The notes under the pieces: generated by a model
Database searches by the model: none
What the model was told of the DNA's origin: nothing
The model's input: the letters and a program-made list of their open reading frames with translations, nothing else
Shown here: positions 9,563-18,056 of the stretch, piece after piece
How positions within the stretch are numbered: the first letter of the stretch is position 1
Layout: each line of letters starts with the position of its first letter
Made by a program: the position numbers and the translations under genes
Assembly (NCBI GenBank): GCA_020725885.1
Contig: DYEA01000014.1
Location: 56,592-120,591, forward strand
Length of the DNA: 64,000 bases
Direction: 5' to 3'
Source of the DNA: Slackia sp.
GTDB taxonomy: Bacteria; Actinomycetota; Coriobacteriia; Anaerosomatales; Anaerosomataceae

Positions 9563-10138
9563 ATGCCGAGCATCAAGGGCACCCGCACCGAGCAGAACCT
9601 GCTCAAGGCCTTCGCAGGCGAAAGCCAGGCCCGCATGCGCTACACCTACTTCGCGAGCGTCGCGAAGAAGGAAGGCTTCGAGCAGATCGCCGCGATCTTC
9701 GAGGAGACCGCCGAGAACGAGCGCGAACACGCGAAGGTCTTCTTCAAGCACCTCGAAGGCGGCATGGTCGAGATCACGGCGACCTACCCCGCCGGCGTGA
9801 TCGGGACCACCGCCGAGAACCTGCTCGCGGCGGCCGAGGGCGAGCTTGAGGAGTGGGGCACGCTCTACCCGGACTTCGCGGCCGTAGCCGAGGAGGAGGG
9901 CTTCCCGGAGGTCGCCGCGTCCTTCCGTGAGATCGCGAAGGTCGAGGCGTACCACGAGCGGCGCTACCGCAAGCTTCTCGAGAACGTGAACGGCTACAAA
10001 GTCTTCAAGAAGGACGGCGTCGTGTTCTGGAAGTGCCGCAACTGCGGCTACGTGTACGAAGGGCCTGAGGCGCCGAAGGTCTGTCCCGCCTGCAAGCATC
10101 CCCAGGCGTATTACGAGCTGTGGTGCGAGAACTACTGA
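9563..10138 (+). CDS. rbr: Rubrerythrin
   Basis: A cytosolic non-haem iron peroxidase that reduces hydrogen peroxide in anaerobes using electrons from rubredoxin or NADH systems. The 191 residues are the usual length. The ferritin-like di-iron domain (1-140) has the expected ligands around E20, E53, E96, E127 and H131 (EAYHERRY). A C-terminal rubredoxin-like FeS4 site is formed by C158, C161, C174 and C177. The ATG follows GAGGAGG. A TATATA at 9525-9530 within a GTATATAC palindrome may be its -10 box, but no good -35 is seen. It is a stand-alone gene ended by a strong hairpin. Confidence 0.98.
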   Translation: MPSIKGTRTEQNLLKAFAGESQARMRYTYFASVAKKEGFEQIAAIFEETAENEREHAKVFFKHLEGGMVEITATYPAGVIGTTAENLLAAAEGELEEWGTLYPDFAAVAEEEGFPEVAASFREIAKVEAYHERRYRKLLENVNGYKVFKKDGVVFWKCRNCGYVYEGPEAPKVCPACKHPQAYYELWCENY

Positions 10139-10168
10139 CGGTCGCGCACCCACCCCGCTCAGCACACG

Positions 10169-10199
10169 AGGAGCGCCCCGGAACCCCCGGGGCGCTCCT
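10169..10199 (+). terminator. 13-bp perfect hairpin after rubrerythrin
   Basis: Arms 10169-10181 and 10187-10199 are exact reverse complements (AGGAGCGCCCCGG and its complement) around a 5-nt loop. It lies between the convergent rbr and PAS genes. No T-run follows, as is common for terminators in GC-rich actinobacteria; it could serve both strands. Confidence 0.75.
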
Positions 10200-10221
10200 G
10201 CATCCAGAAGTGTTGAACGTC

Positions 10222-10614
10222 CTACGGTTGCTGCTCGGCCCGTTCGATGTACTGCGTCACGTCGTGCGCGATCATGAGCACCCCGTACACGCCGCCATCG
10301 CCAGACGACAACGGCGTCAGCGAGAGGTCGAACCACCGGCTGCCGCGCTGTTTGGAGGACCGGTGAAGGTGCCGCACCGGCCGGCCCGTCTCGGCCACCT
10401 GCTCGATCCACGCCTGCAGGGGCTCCATCACCTCGGTTGGGTACGCGAGCTCGCGCCAGTGACGGCCGATGACGTCCATCGGGTCGTCGCCCAGGAAGGC
10501 GGCCGCGGCTTTGTTGACGTACAGATGACGGCCGTCTGTGGTGAAGACGAAGACGAGCTCAGGGACGTCTTCGAGGACCTCGGACACTGCGTCGACGGGG
10601 CTGTAGTCACGCAT
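10222..10614 (-). CDS. Stand-alone PAS-domain protein
   Basis: A 130-residue cytosolic protein made of a single PAS/PAC fold: DVPELVFVFTTDGRHLYVN at the start of the core, a central GRHWRELAYP helix, and the PAC-like strand LTPLSSGDGGVYGVLMIAHDVT. No output domain is present, so it probably senses a ligand, redox or light signal and acts on a partner protein. The ATG follows GAAGGAGA. The gene before it on the minus strand ends at 10758, 144 bp away, so it is likely its own unit. Confidence 0.85.
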   Translation of the reverse strand: MRDYSPVDAVSEVLEDVPELVFVFTTDGRHLYVNKAAAAFLGDDPMDVIGRHWRELAYPTEVMEPLQAWIEQVAETGRPVRHLHRSSKQRGSRWFDLSLTPLSSGDGGVYGVLMIAHDVTQYIERAEQQP

Positions 10615-10757
10615 CTGACGATCTCCTTCGCATTGCTTGCAGCGGGATGTTCGTTGGTTCCAGAAGTCGTCGCCGCATATCGTAACACGGGAGCAGTCCA
10701 CCGCCGTGACGCTCGTCGCAGGCCATGGACGCAGCTTCAGGGGGCAGGCGATGGAAA

Positions 10758-11657
10758 TCACGCCTTCAGCGCGCCTGCTCCAGCTGCCTCGGCGCGCGCG
10801 AGGCCGCTCAGCGCACGCACCGCGAGGGCCGCCGCCGCTATGGTCGCCGCTGCGAACACGGCAAGCGGCGCGATCTCCGCACGCCCTTCGACGATCCACG
10901 CGCTCACGAGCATCGCGCAGATCGCCGCCGCCATCAGAGCGCCTTTGACGGGAAGCAGCGCTCCCAGGAGGTACCCTGCCGGACGCCGCGCGAGCACCAG
11001 GGCCGCAGTCGCGACGCACAGCGGTACGACGATGCCGAGGTCGAGCGCCTGCACTGCAAGCGTCGGCGTGCCGAGGAGCTGGGCGCCCGCGACGTCGCCT
11101 GCAAGGCCGCGGGCGATGCGCGCGCTCCACATGCCGACGAGCAGCACGGCCATGGCTGCGCAGAACGCCGCGATCCCGCGCCGTGGGAACCGCCCGTCGA
11201 GCCGAGACGCGAGCTGCCGCACGTCGACCGAGCTCACGATCCAGACGAGCGTCGCGAAGCTCGCCGGATACAGCACGACGAAGACCGGGAACAGCGGCCC
11301 GAGCGCCCAGAACACGGAGTACATGAGGTACTGGTAGGTGAGACATCCGAGCACGCCCGCGGCGAACAGCCGCGCGCGCAGCGACCCCCGCGCGATCGCG
11401 ACGGCAGAGATGAGCAGCGCCGGTGCCGCGAGCACGAGCGTGGCCGCGTCCCAGCCGACGCCTTCCGCGACCACGCGCTCGGCGTTGTAGGCGTACACGC
11501 CGTCCGTCGCGTACTCGAAGCGCTCGCCGCGTATGCTCGTCGCTTCGGCGGTCGCTCCGGTTCCCCGCGCGAACACGCCGACGGCCGCCGCGGCCCCTGC
11601 GAGCAGCGCCACGGCCAGGCACGCCGCCGCCATCATGCGGTCGCGACGGACGCTCAC
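10758..11657 (-). CDS. Multi-pass integral membrane protein, third gene of a TetR-led operon
   Basis: A 299-residue protein with about eight hydrophobic helices; after the first helix there is a short extracytoplasmic loop (residues about 30-60). I recognise no family. The GTG start (11657) overlaps the flavodoxin stop by four bases (GTGA), so translation is coupled. The context (TetR, flavodoxin-like protein) suggests regulated membrane redox or efflux function, but this is inference only. Confidence 0.75.
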   Translation of the reverse strand: MSVRRDRMMAAACLAVALLAGAAAAVGVFARGTGATAEATSIRGERFEYATDGVYAYNAERVVAEGVGWDAATLVLAAPALLISAVAIARGSLRARLFAAGVLGCLTYQYLMYSVFWALGPLFPVFVVLYPASFATLVWIVSSVDVRQLASRLDGRFPRRGIAAFCAAMAVLLVGMWSARIARGLAGDVAGAQLLGTPTLAVQALDLGIVVPLCVATAALVLARRPAGYLLGALLPVKGALMAAAICAMLVSAWIVEGRAEIAPLAVFAAATIAAAALAVRALSGLARAEAAGAGALKA

Positions 11658-12169
11658 GAGAGCCCCATCGCGTCGAGGGCCTGCGCTGCCCACGCCCGCA
11701 CGACGGCTTCGTCGCGGAAGTCGCCTTCGGGCGTCTTCATCGCCTTCAGGATCAACCGCTCGGGCAGCGAGAACCGCTTCGGGATGAACCACCCCGGGAG
11801 CGACGCCGTCGCGGCGGGTTCGATTCCGGCGCGCTCAGCGGCCTGCCTTGCTGTCGCCTCGCCCTCGCTCGCGTCGCCGGCCACCGCCCTCATGCCGACC
11901 GAAAAGACCGCGCACGGAACCTCGCGCAAACGCTCGGTGTGGCGCTGGAGCCACTGCTCCGCAGCTCCGTGCCACTTCCCCGCCCGAAGCCCGCTGCCGA
12001 TGACGACGCCGTCGAAACCCTCCGGCGAAGGGTCGCTCTTCGCATCACGGAGCGTGGGCTCCAGGCCGCGCGCTGCGGCCTCTTCGGCCACCCAGCCCGC
12101 CACAGACTCCGTGCACCCCGACCCCGTCGCGAACACCACGAGCACGCGCTTGCCGCCTTCCATCCTCAT
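11654..12169 (-). CDS. Flavodoxin-domain protein (Flavodoxin_5 / HemG-like)
   Basis: A 171-residue FMN-binding protein. The phosphate loop is ATGSGCTES at about residues 14-22, followed by the typical strand GVVIGSGLRAGKWH and VPCAVFSVGM. The family includes HemG-type protoporphyrinogen oxidases and menaquinone-linked electron carriers; the exact partner is unknown. The ATG overlaps the TetR stop by four bases (ATGA), and its own stop overlaps the next start. It is probably controlled by the adjoining TetR repressor. Confidence 0.85.
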   Translation of the reverse strand: MRMEGGKRVLVVFATGSGCTESVAGWVAEEAAARGLEPTLRDAKSDPSPEGFDGVVIGSGLRAGKWHGAAEQWLQRHTERLREVPCAVFSVGMRAVAGDASEGEATARQAAERAGIEPAATASLPGWFIPKRFSLPERLILKAMKTPEGDFRDEAVVRAWAAQALDAMGLS

Positions 12170-12759
12170 CTCCTGTCCCGAGCCGCTGCGCCGGTCCAGA
12201 AGACCTCGAACAGCCGCTCGACCTCCTGCTCGTCCACGGCGCGCGCCGCGTCCGGGCCTCTGACCACCATCCTGTGCATCACGAAGCTCGACGTGAGCGC
12301 GAACAGCGCCTCCGCCAGTGTCTCCGGCCCGACGTCGTCGCGGAGCTCTCCCGCCCGCTGCCGGTCTGCGACGTACTCCGCGAGCGCGCGCAGATTGTTC
12401 GGCATGCTCGACTGGAGCACCGCTGCGACGTCGGGCTCGGATGCCGCCTCGAACGCGAGCCTGAGCGCGAGCCCCCCGTCCGCCAGCGCCGACTCGACCT
12501 CAAGCTTCGCGAACGCCAGCAAGCGCTCGCGGGCCGCACCGGTCGGGACCACGCGCCGCGCCGCCCGCTCCGCCTGCCGCTTCGCCGCCCGCTCCGCAAG
12601 CGCCTCGAGCAGCCCGCGCTTGCTGCCGAACCGCCGGAACAGCGTGACCTCGTTCACGCCCGCACGCTCAGCGATCGCGCGCGTCGTCGTGCCGGCGTAG
12701 CCGTTCCGGGCGAAGAGCTCGGCAGCGGCCTCGAGGATCCTGTCGCGCGCATCTCCCAT
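12166..12759 (-). CDS. TetR-family transcriptional regulator, first gene of a three-gene operon
   Basis: A 197-residue repressor-type regulator. The N-terminal helix-turn-helix is at about residues 10-55 (ARDRILEAAAELFARNGYAG, then AGVNEVTLFRRFGSK). The C-terminal ligand/dimer domain is divergent and does not tell the ligand. The ATG is at 12759. A perfect inverted repeat lies 16 bp upstream, the usual arrangement for an autoregulated TetR gene. Genes for a flavodoxin and a membrane protein follow with 4-bp overlaps, so these are the likely targets. Confidence 0.93.
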   Translation of the reverse strand: MGDARDRILEAAAELFARNGYAGTTTRAIAERAGVNEVTLFRRFGSKRGLLEALAERAAKRQAERAARRVVPTGAARERLLAFAKLEVESALADGGLALRLAFEAASEPDVAAVLQSSMPNNLRALAEYVADRQRAGELRDDVGPETLAEALFALTSSFVMHRMVVRGPDAARAVDEQEVERLFEVFWTGAAARDRR

Positions 12760-12774
12760 GTCGGACTCCGTGGA

Positions 12775-12790
12775 AAGCAAGTGCTTGCTT
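12775..12790 (-). promoter_or_regulatory. Palindromic operator of the TetR-flavodoxin operon
   Basis: AAGCAAG, a 2-bp spacer TG, and CTTGCTT form a perfect 16-bp inverted repeat just upstream of the tetR start and downstream of the predicted promoter. Size and position fit a TetR-family operator. Confidence 0.75.
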
Positions 12791-12792
12791 GC

Positions 12793-12821
12793 AGTCTCAC
12801 CCACCCTAGCAGCAGTGTCAA
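12793..12821 (-). promoter_or_regulatory. Predicted sigma70-type promoter of the tetR operon
   Basis: On the minus strand a consensus TTGACA (12821-12816) is followed after 17 bp by GAGACT (12798-12793), a weak -10. The operator lies immediately downstream, where a repressor would block initiation or elongation. Confidence 0.45.
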
Positions 12822-12893
12822 GGCCCTCTTTGCGTCGAGCACGGAGCAAGCACCGGGGAGCCATCCGGGGCCACACACCCCGCATGCCGCTGC

Positions 12894-14048
12894 CTACGAG
12901 CCGCGGTGGATGATCCTCCCGAGCGGCGGGACCTCGATCTGAATCGCGCCTTCGGGGCACATCTCCTGGCAGCAGTAGCAGCGGATACACCGCCCGTAGT
13001 CGTGACGGGGCGGCCGCCCGTCCGCGGCTCCACCGGGCGTCGCCCAGTCCACCGCTTTCGGCGTCACCGGGCACACGCGCACGCACGTGCCGCACGCGGT
13101 GCAGCGGTCCGGCCGGATGACCGGCTTGGGCACCACGAAGCGCCGCATGAAGCTCACCGGCCCCTTCGATCCGCCGGTGGTCGAAGCCGGGCTGCGGTTC
13201 ACCTCGAAATCCGGGACGACGAACTCCTCGAGGGGGTCGCCGACGAGCTCGACGTCGCTCGCTGTGCCCAACCCGAATTCCTCGCCGTAGACGATGGTGC
13301 CCACGAGCGCGGGGTCGAGCCCAACGATGCGCGCCAGCGTCGCGTCCAGTGCCACGGGATCCGCCGAAGCGACGATGGCGCCCACCGGCCGCGGCGTGCC
13401 TGAACGCGGCCCGTTGCCCTCCATCGCTACCACCGCGTCGCACACGGACAGCCGCGGCGCGATGCAGCGGTTCAGATCGACGAGCATCTGGCAGAAGCGC
13501 TCGACGTCCGGCATGCGCGCGTGCCACTCGCCTTTGCGCAGCCCCACGACGCACCCGAACTGGTTCTTCACCGCGGCGGTGATGCGCGTGAGCCCGTGCG
13601 TCTTGAACTTCGGGAGCGAGACCACCCCGTCTGCTTCGAGCACGCCGATCGCCAAGAAGAACTGCTTGATGAGCCGCCCCTCGGGGAACGAGACCTGCTG
13701 CCCGTCGGAGAAGTCCGCAAGCGCGACGCCCAGATCCTCGGCCACCTGTGCGATGCCTGCCTTCCGGGCCGCTCCCGCAGTGGAGCCGAAGCCGGGCGAG
13801 TCGCCGTACGTGAGCGTGGCGCCGGCGCCCTGCAGCACCCGCACGACCGCAGCGAACACGCTCGGGTGCGTGGTGACGGCGGATTCCGGCGTCGCTCCCA
13901 CGAGCAGGTTCGGCTTGAGCAGGATGCGCTCACCGGGACGGACGAACTCCTCGACGCCGCCGAGCAGCCCGAGCGCACGCTCGACCGCCGTCTGCACCTC
14001 GTCCGCCTCGTAGGTAGAGCACCTGACGATCGCGACTTTCGACGCCAT
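12894..14048 (-). CDS. DUF362 protein with C-terminal 2x[4Fe-4S] ferredoxin domain
   Basis: A 384-residue cytosolic iron-sulfur protein. Residues 1-290 match the DUF362 fold (KVAIVRCSTY start, LLKPNLL, THP, GDSPG, KFKTHGLTRIT motifs). The C-terminus has two cluster motifs, CTACGTCVRVCP and CIRCYCCQEMCP. Such proteins are common in anaerobes and presumed redox enzymes or electron-transfer proteins, but the reaction is unknown. The ATG at 14048 follows GGGAGGAC; an in-frame extension to 14114 is not needed. It is divergent from the YhgE gene, so its control region overlaps that promoter and operator. Confidence 0.88.
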   Translation of the reverse strand: MASKVAIVRCSTYEADEVQTAVERALGLLGGVEEFVRPGERILLKPNLLVGATPESAVTTHPSVFAAVVRVLQGAGATLTYGDSPGFGSTAGAARKAGIAQVAEDLGVALADFSDGQQVSFPEGRLIKQFFLAIGVLEADGVVSLPKFKTHGLTRITAAVKNQFGCVVGLRKGEWHARMPDVERFCQMLVDLNRCIAPRLSVCDAVVAMEGNGPRSGTPRPVGAIVASADPVALDATLARIVGLDPALVGTIVYGEEFGLGTASDVELVGDPLEEFVVPDFEVNRSPASTTGGSKGPVSFMRRFVVPKPVIRPDRCTACGTCVRVCPVTPKAVDWATPGGAADGRPPRHDYGRCIRCYCCQEMCPEGAIQIEVPPLGRIIHRGS

Positions 14049-14128
14049 CCGTCCTCCCGTCTCGCCGGACACCGGCATCGTACCGCAAGACGCCGCTTGG
14101 CCGGAGAACAGCACGTCTGACCAGACGC

Positions 14129-14156
14129 TTGCATCCTGCTCGTCGGGTATTATACT
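14129..14156 (+). promoter_or_regulatory. Sigma70-type promoter of the YhgE/Pip-tetR operon
   Basis: TTGCAT (14129-14134), a 16-bp spacer and TATACT (14151-14156). The palindromic operator overlaps the end of the -10 box, so binding would block RNA polymerase. An extra inverted repeat CGTCTG-AC-CAGACG lies upstream at 14114-14127. Confidence 0.65.
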
Positions 14157-14167
14157 GACTAGTCAGT
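14154..14167 (+). promoter_or_regulatory. 14-bp perfect palindromic operator
   Basis: ACTGACTAGTCAGT is its own reverse complement and overlaps the -10 region of the promoter. The TGACTAGTCA core is of the type seen near TetR-regulated genes; the downstream TetR (16313-16906) is the likely ligand-controlled repressor. Confidence 0.75.
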
Positions 14168-14204
14168 CTAATCAGTCCTGAACGACGCCACGAAAGGAGC
14201 CACG

Positions 14205-16229
14205 ATGCGTTTCCTCTCGATCCTGGGCGCGGAGATGCGCCACGCGCTCGCCGACAGGAAGGTGCGCGCGGCCACGGTTGTGGTCGCGCTCGTCCCGCTG
14301 CTGTACGGCGCGCTGTACCTGTGGGCGTTCTGGGACCCGTACGCGCGCCTCGACCGCCTGCCGGTGGCACTCGTCAACGAAGACCGGCCGGCCACGGCCG
14401 ACGGCAAGACCATCCACGCCGGCGACGACCTCGCCAAGGAGCTGCTCGACCGAGGCACGTTCGAGTGGCACGCCGTCTCTCGCGAGGAGGCCGCGCGCGG
14501 CCTCGAGGAGGGCCGCTACTACCTCTCGCTCACCATACCGTCCGACTTCAGCGCGTCGCTCGCTTCCGCTGACGCCACGGCCGCCTCGCCGGCCACGCTG
14601 CAGGTCCAGGCGCACGAGTCCGCGAACCTGCTCGCCGCGCAGATCGGAGACCGCGTGTTCCAAGAGGTCCGGGCCGCCGCTAGCCGGAGCGCGTCGCGCA
14701 CCTACGTGGACAAGATGCTGCTCGGCTTCAGCGACGCGCACGGGAAAGTGGCGCAAGCCGCGCTCGGCGCGCGCGACCTCGCAACCGGACTCGACCGGGC
14801 GCAGCGTGGAGCCCGCCGCCTCGCCTCGGGCGCTCACGACGCGCGTGCCGGGGCGTCGTCGCTCGCCCAGGGCCTTGAGCGGCTCGACACAGGCGCCGGC
14901 GCGCTGCGCGCCGGCACGAGCGGTCTCGCGGACGGGCTGACGCGTCTCGCGGACGGCGCCCACAAGGCCAGCGCCGGAGCGGCAGTCGTCAAGGACGGCG
15001 CTGCGGCCGTCGCCGACGGCGTCTCGCTCGCCGCACGCCAGCTCGGCCCCGCCACCGATGGCGCCAGCCAGCTGAAGGCCGCGACCTCGGGAGCAGTCGC
15101 TGCGATCCAGTCGTACCTCGCGACTCACCCGGAAGCCACGTCTGACCCGGCTCTCGCCCAGGCGCTCGGCGCAGCTCAGGCCGCGGCGGCAGGCGCGCAG
15201 TCTCTGGCCGACGGCCTGTCGCAAGCGCGCGGCTCGATGGCGGCGCTCGCCTCTGGCGCGGAGCAGCTGCGTGCAGGAACGGACGCGCTCGCGGCAGGCG
15301 TCGCGGACCTGGCAGACGCGGCTGATCAGGCGGCCGCAGGCGCCAAGAAGCTCGACGCTGGCGCAGCTGCGCTTGCGGACGGGAGCGCTGAGGCGCGTGC
15401 GGGTGCCAGCCGCCTCGCAGACGGCCTTGCGGCCCTCGACAGCGGCACGCGCGCGCTCGTCTCGGGGCTTGCTCCCGCCGTGAGCGGCTCGTCGGAGCTC
15501 GCTGACGGACTGACGGCCGGGGCGGCCGCGCTGCCCGACCTCAGCGAGAACGACCGCTCCAAGAAGGCCGACGTCCTTTCAGACCCCGTGCGTCTGTCCA
15601 CCGAGCGCATCGACCCCGTCCCGAACTACGGAACCGGCTTCGCGCCGTACTTCATCCCGCTTGCGTTGTGGGTCGGCGCGCTGATGGCGTTCTTCGTGGC
15701 GCATCCGCTGCCCGCACGCGCCATCGAGGAGCGCCGGCCGCCTGTGGAGGCGGCGCTCGCCGGATACCTGCCGGCCGCGCTCATCGGGCTCGCGCAGTCG
15801 GTCCTGATGCTCGTGGTGCTGCGTGGCGCGCTCGGGCTGGAGCCGCGAAGCCCGCTCGTGCTCTACGCGTTCACCGCGCTCTCTGCCCTGACCTTCGTCG
15901 CCATCCTGCAATGGCTGAGCGCCGCGTTCGGCCCTGTCGGCAAGTTCCTCTCGATCGTCTTGCTGATGCTGCAGCTGACCTCGTGCGCCGGAACCTTCCC
16001 GCTCGAGACCGTCCCGCCGTTCTTCCAGGCGATCAATCCGTACCTGCCGATGACGTACGTCGTCTCGGGACTGCGCGAGGCCATCTCGGGCGGCGACATG
16101 GCGCGCCTGGCGGCAAGCGCACGGACGCTCGCAGGCTTCCTCGTGCTGGGACTCGCGCTCACAGCCGTCACGGCGCGGCGCGCCCGCAGCTGGGCGCCGG
16201 AGCGGCTCCGTCCGGCGCTCGAGCTGTAG
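14205..16229 (+). CDS. YhgE/Pip-type ABC-2-like membrane protein with heptad-repeat extracytoplasmic domain
   Basis: A 674-residue protein. One N-terminal helix (about 23-45) is followed by a long extracytoplasmic region. Residues about 200-430 carry repeated Leu-x-x-Gly heptads (for example LADGLTRLADG, LASGAEQLRAG), the hallmark of the YhgE/Pip family. About five helices at the C-terminus (from 480) match the ABC-2 permease fold. Gram-positive relatives act as phage-infection proteins, efflux components or secretion (ESX/T7SS-type) accessory proteins. The ATG follows GAAAGGAG. The gene is in an operon with a TetR regulator, which argues for substrate-induced efflux. Confidence 0.92.
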   Translation: MRFLSILGAEMRHALADRKVRAATVVVALVPLLYGALYLWAFWDPYARLDRLPVALVNEDRPATADGKTIHAGDDLAKELLDRGTFEWHAVSREEAARGLEEGRYYLSLTIPSDFSASLASADATAASPATLQVQAHESANLLAAQIGDRVFQEVRAAASRSASRTYVDKMLLGFSDAHGKVAQAALGARDLATGLDRAQRGARRLASGAHDARAGASSLAQGLERLDTGAGALRAGTSGLADGLTRLADGAHKASAGAAVVKDGAAAVADGVSLAARQLGPATDGASQLKAATSGAVAAIQSYLATHPEATSDPALAQALGAAQAAAAGAQSLADGLSQARGSMAALASGAEQLRAGTDALAAGVADLADAADQAAAGAKKLDAGAAALADGSAEARAGASRLADGLAALDSGTRALVSGLAPAVSGSSELADGLTAGAAALPDLSENDRSKKADVLSDPVRLSTERIDPVPNYGTGFAPYFIPLALWVGALMAFFVAHPLPARAIEERRPPVEAALAGYLPAALIGLAQSVLMLVVLRGALGLEPRSPLVLYAFTALSALTFVAILQWLSAAFGPVGKFLSIVLLMLQLTSCAGTFPLETVPPFFQAINPYLPMTYVVSGLREAISGGDMARLAASARTLAGFLVLGLALTAVTARRARSWAPERLRPALEL

Positions 16230-16238
16230 CGAGGCTCA

Positions 16239-16269
16239 GGGAGGCGCGCTGTCGCTCGGCGCGCCTCCC
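16239..16269 (+). terminator. 11-bp hairpin between YhgE/Pip and tetR genes
   Basis: GGGAGGCGCGC (16239-16249) and GCGCGCCTCCC (16259-16269) pair perfectly around a 9-nt loop. It may terminate some transcripts after the pump gene, with tetR read through or started from TAGAAT at 16282-16287. Confidence 0.6.
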
Positions 16270-16312
16270 CCGCCTGTGCAGTAGAATCTCCAACCGAGCG
16301 AGAGGAGAGGCT

Positions 16313-16906
16313 GTGGGGAGCGGTTCGCCCGACACGCGCGGCAAGATGTTCAAAGCCGCGCTCGAGCTCATCGCCCAGAAGGGCGTGAGCGCGACCACCG
16401 TCGACGAGATCGTCGAGCGCGCCGGCGTGGCGAAGGGCACCGTCTACTACCACTTCTCCGGCGGCAAGGCCGAGCTGGTCGAGGCGCTCATCGCCTCTGA
16501 GCTCACGCCGCTCGCGGAGCGGTTCGCTGAGGTCGCCTCGCAGCACGCGTCGCCGTCCGAGCGCATCGCCGCGCTCGTCCGGGCGGAGCTCGCCTGGATC
16601 CGCGACAACCGCGAATTCGCCAAGATGCTCGTGACCGAGCTCTGGCGCGAGGAGCGCGCGTGGCGCGACTCGCTCGTGCTGCTCCGCACCAGCATCCTCG
16701 GGTACCTGCGAGACGCGCTCGCGGAAGGCGTGGCCGCCGGGGAGTTCCGTGCCGACCTCGATCCCGACTTCGCCGCTTCGGCGCTGTTCGGCATGACCGT
16801 CACGGTGGCGCTGGACTGGCTCGTCTTCTATCCCGAGCGCCCGCTCGAGTTCGTCGCCGCGCAGATCGACGCGCTGGCGTCGGCCGCCGTGAAGCCGAGG
16901 AGCTGA
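16313..16906 (+). CDS. TetR-family transcriptional regulator next to YhgE/Pip
   Basis: A 197-residue regulator with the N-terminal helix-turn-helix at about residues 9-55 (GKMFKAALELIAQKGVSATT, then AGVAKGTVYYHFSGGKAEL). The C-terminal domain ends LVFYPERPLEFVAAQI, typical of the TetR_C_33-like group often paired with multidrug or YhgE pumps. GTG 16313 follows AGAGGAGAGG. It lies 83 bp after the YhgE gene and likely binds the palindrome at 14154-14167 to repress both genes. Confidence 0.93.
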   Translation: MGSGSPDTRGKMFKAALELIAQKGVSATTVDEIVERAGVAKGTVYYHFSGGKAELVEALIASELTPLAERFAEVASQHASPSERIAALVRAELAWIRDNREFAKMLVTELWREERAWRDSLVLLRTSILGYLRDALAEGVAAGEFRADLDPDFAASALFGMTVTVALDWLVFYPERPLEFVAAQIDALASAAVKPRS

Positions 16907-16978
16907 CCGCCGCGATGCGCCGAGCCGGCGCTGCCGCGGCCGCGTCCACCGCCCTTCGCGGCCTCGCTGTCGAAGCGC

Positions 16979-17992
16979 TCACTGCGCTTCTGACGCCATC
17001 CCCGCGATCCACGCGCGGTACTCGTCGAGCAGCCCGACGATCTCCTGGTGGCTTCTCGCGTGGTTCACGAGCTCGCGGAACCGGGCGGCGCCGGGCATGT
17101 CGCGCACGTACCACGCCACGTGCTTGCGCATACGGGTGAACGCGCGCTCGCCGGCGAACGCCACGAGCGCCTCGGCGTGCTCGCGCGCGACGTCTATCCG
17201 CTCAAGCCAGGTCGGCCCTGGAAGCCGTTCGCCTCGCTCGATAAGCGCGCGCGCCTGAGCGAAGATCCACGGGTTGCCTTGCGCGCCGCGCGCAACCATC
17301 GCAGCGTCCACGCCGGTCTCGTCCAGCATGCGCTTGGCGTCGTCGGGCGACAGCACGTCCCCCGAGCCGATCACCGGCACCTGCACGGCCGCCTTCACCG
17401 CCGCGATGACGCCCCAGTCGGCCTTGCCGGCGTAGAACTGCTCGCGCGTGCGGCCGTGCACCGCGAGCGCAGCCGCGCCGGCCTCCTCGAGCGCCTGCGC
17501 GAACTCGACGGCGTTCACCTCGTCAGCCGACCACCCGGCGCGGAACTTCGCGGTCACGGGCACGTCGACCGCCTCGGCGATCGTGCCGACGATCGCAGCC
17601 GCCCTTGCCGGGTCGCGCATGAGCGCGCACCCCTCGCCCTTGCGCACCACCTTCGCGACGGGACAGCCCATGTTCACGTCGATGAACGCGATCTTCCCTG
17701 GATGCCGGGCGGCGAGCCGCGCCGCCTGTTCGCCCATCATCTGCGGATGCGAACCGAAGAGCTGCACCGCGACCGGCGTCTCCTCGGGCGCGAACGACAG
17801 CAGAGCCCGCGCGGCAGGGGCGTCGGGGTTGTAGTGGAGCCCCTTCGCGCTCACCATCTCCGTGTAGGTGAGCCCGGCCCCCATGCGCTTGCAGATCGCG
17901 CGGAACGGCGCGTCGGTCACGCCCGCCATCGGCCCCAAGACGACGAGCGCGCGACGAAGGAGCGGTGCGAGGTCGTGGCTCGTGCGCGGCAT
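16979..17992 (-). CDS. dusB: tRNA-dihydrouridine synthase (DusB-like)
   Basis: An FMN- and NADPH-dependent cytosolic enzyme that reduces uridine to dihydrouridine in the tRNA D-loop. The 337 residues include LGPMAGVTDAPFRAICKRMG at the TIM-barrel start, the catalytic cysteine C110 in VNMGCPVAKVV, the FMN-binding HGRTREQ, and GSGDV and ARGAQGNPW near the end. ATG 17992 opens the gene; no other gene follows in the same transcript. Assignment to the DusB subgroup is by general similarity and length; the modified position is not known. Confidence 0.95.
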   Translation of the reverse strand: MPRTSHDLAPLLRRALVVLGPMAGVTDAPFRAICKRMGAGLTYTEMVSAKGLHYNPDAPAARALLSFAPEETPVAVQLFGSHPQMMGEQAARLAARHPGKIAFIDVNMGCPVAKVVRKGEGCALMRDPARAAAIVGTIAEAVDVPVTAKFRAGWSADEVNAVEFAQALEEAGAAALAVHGRTREQFYAGKADWGVIAAVKAAVQVPVIGSGDVLSPDDAKRMLDETGVDAAMVARGAQGNPWIFAQARALIERGERLPGPTWLERIDVAREHAEALVAFAGERAFTRMRKHVAWYVRDMPGAARFRELVNHARSHQEIVGLLDEYRAWIAGMASEAQ

Positions 17993-18056
17993 GAGGGGAT
18001 AATACCGCGACGCCGGTCGTGGCGGCCTCGAGAGGCGCGCCAGCTCTCGCCGGCGC

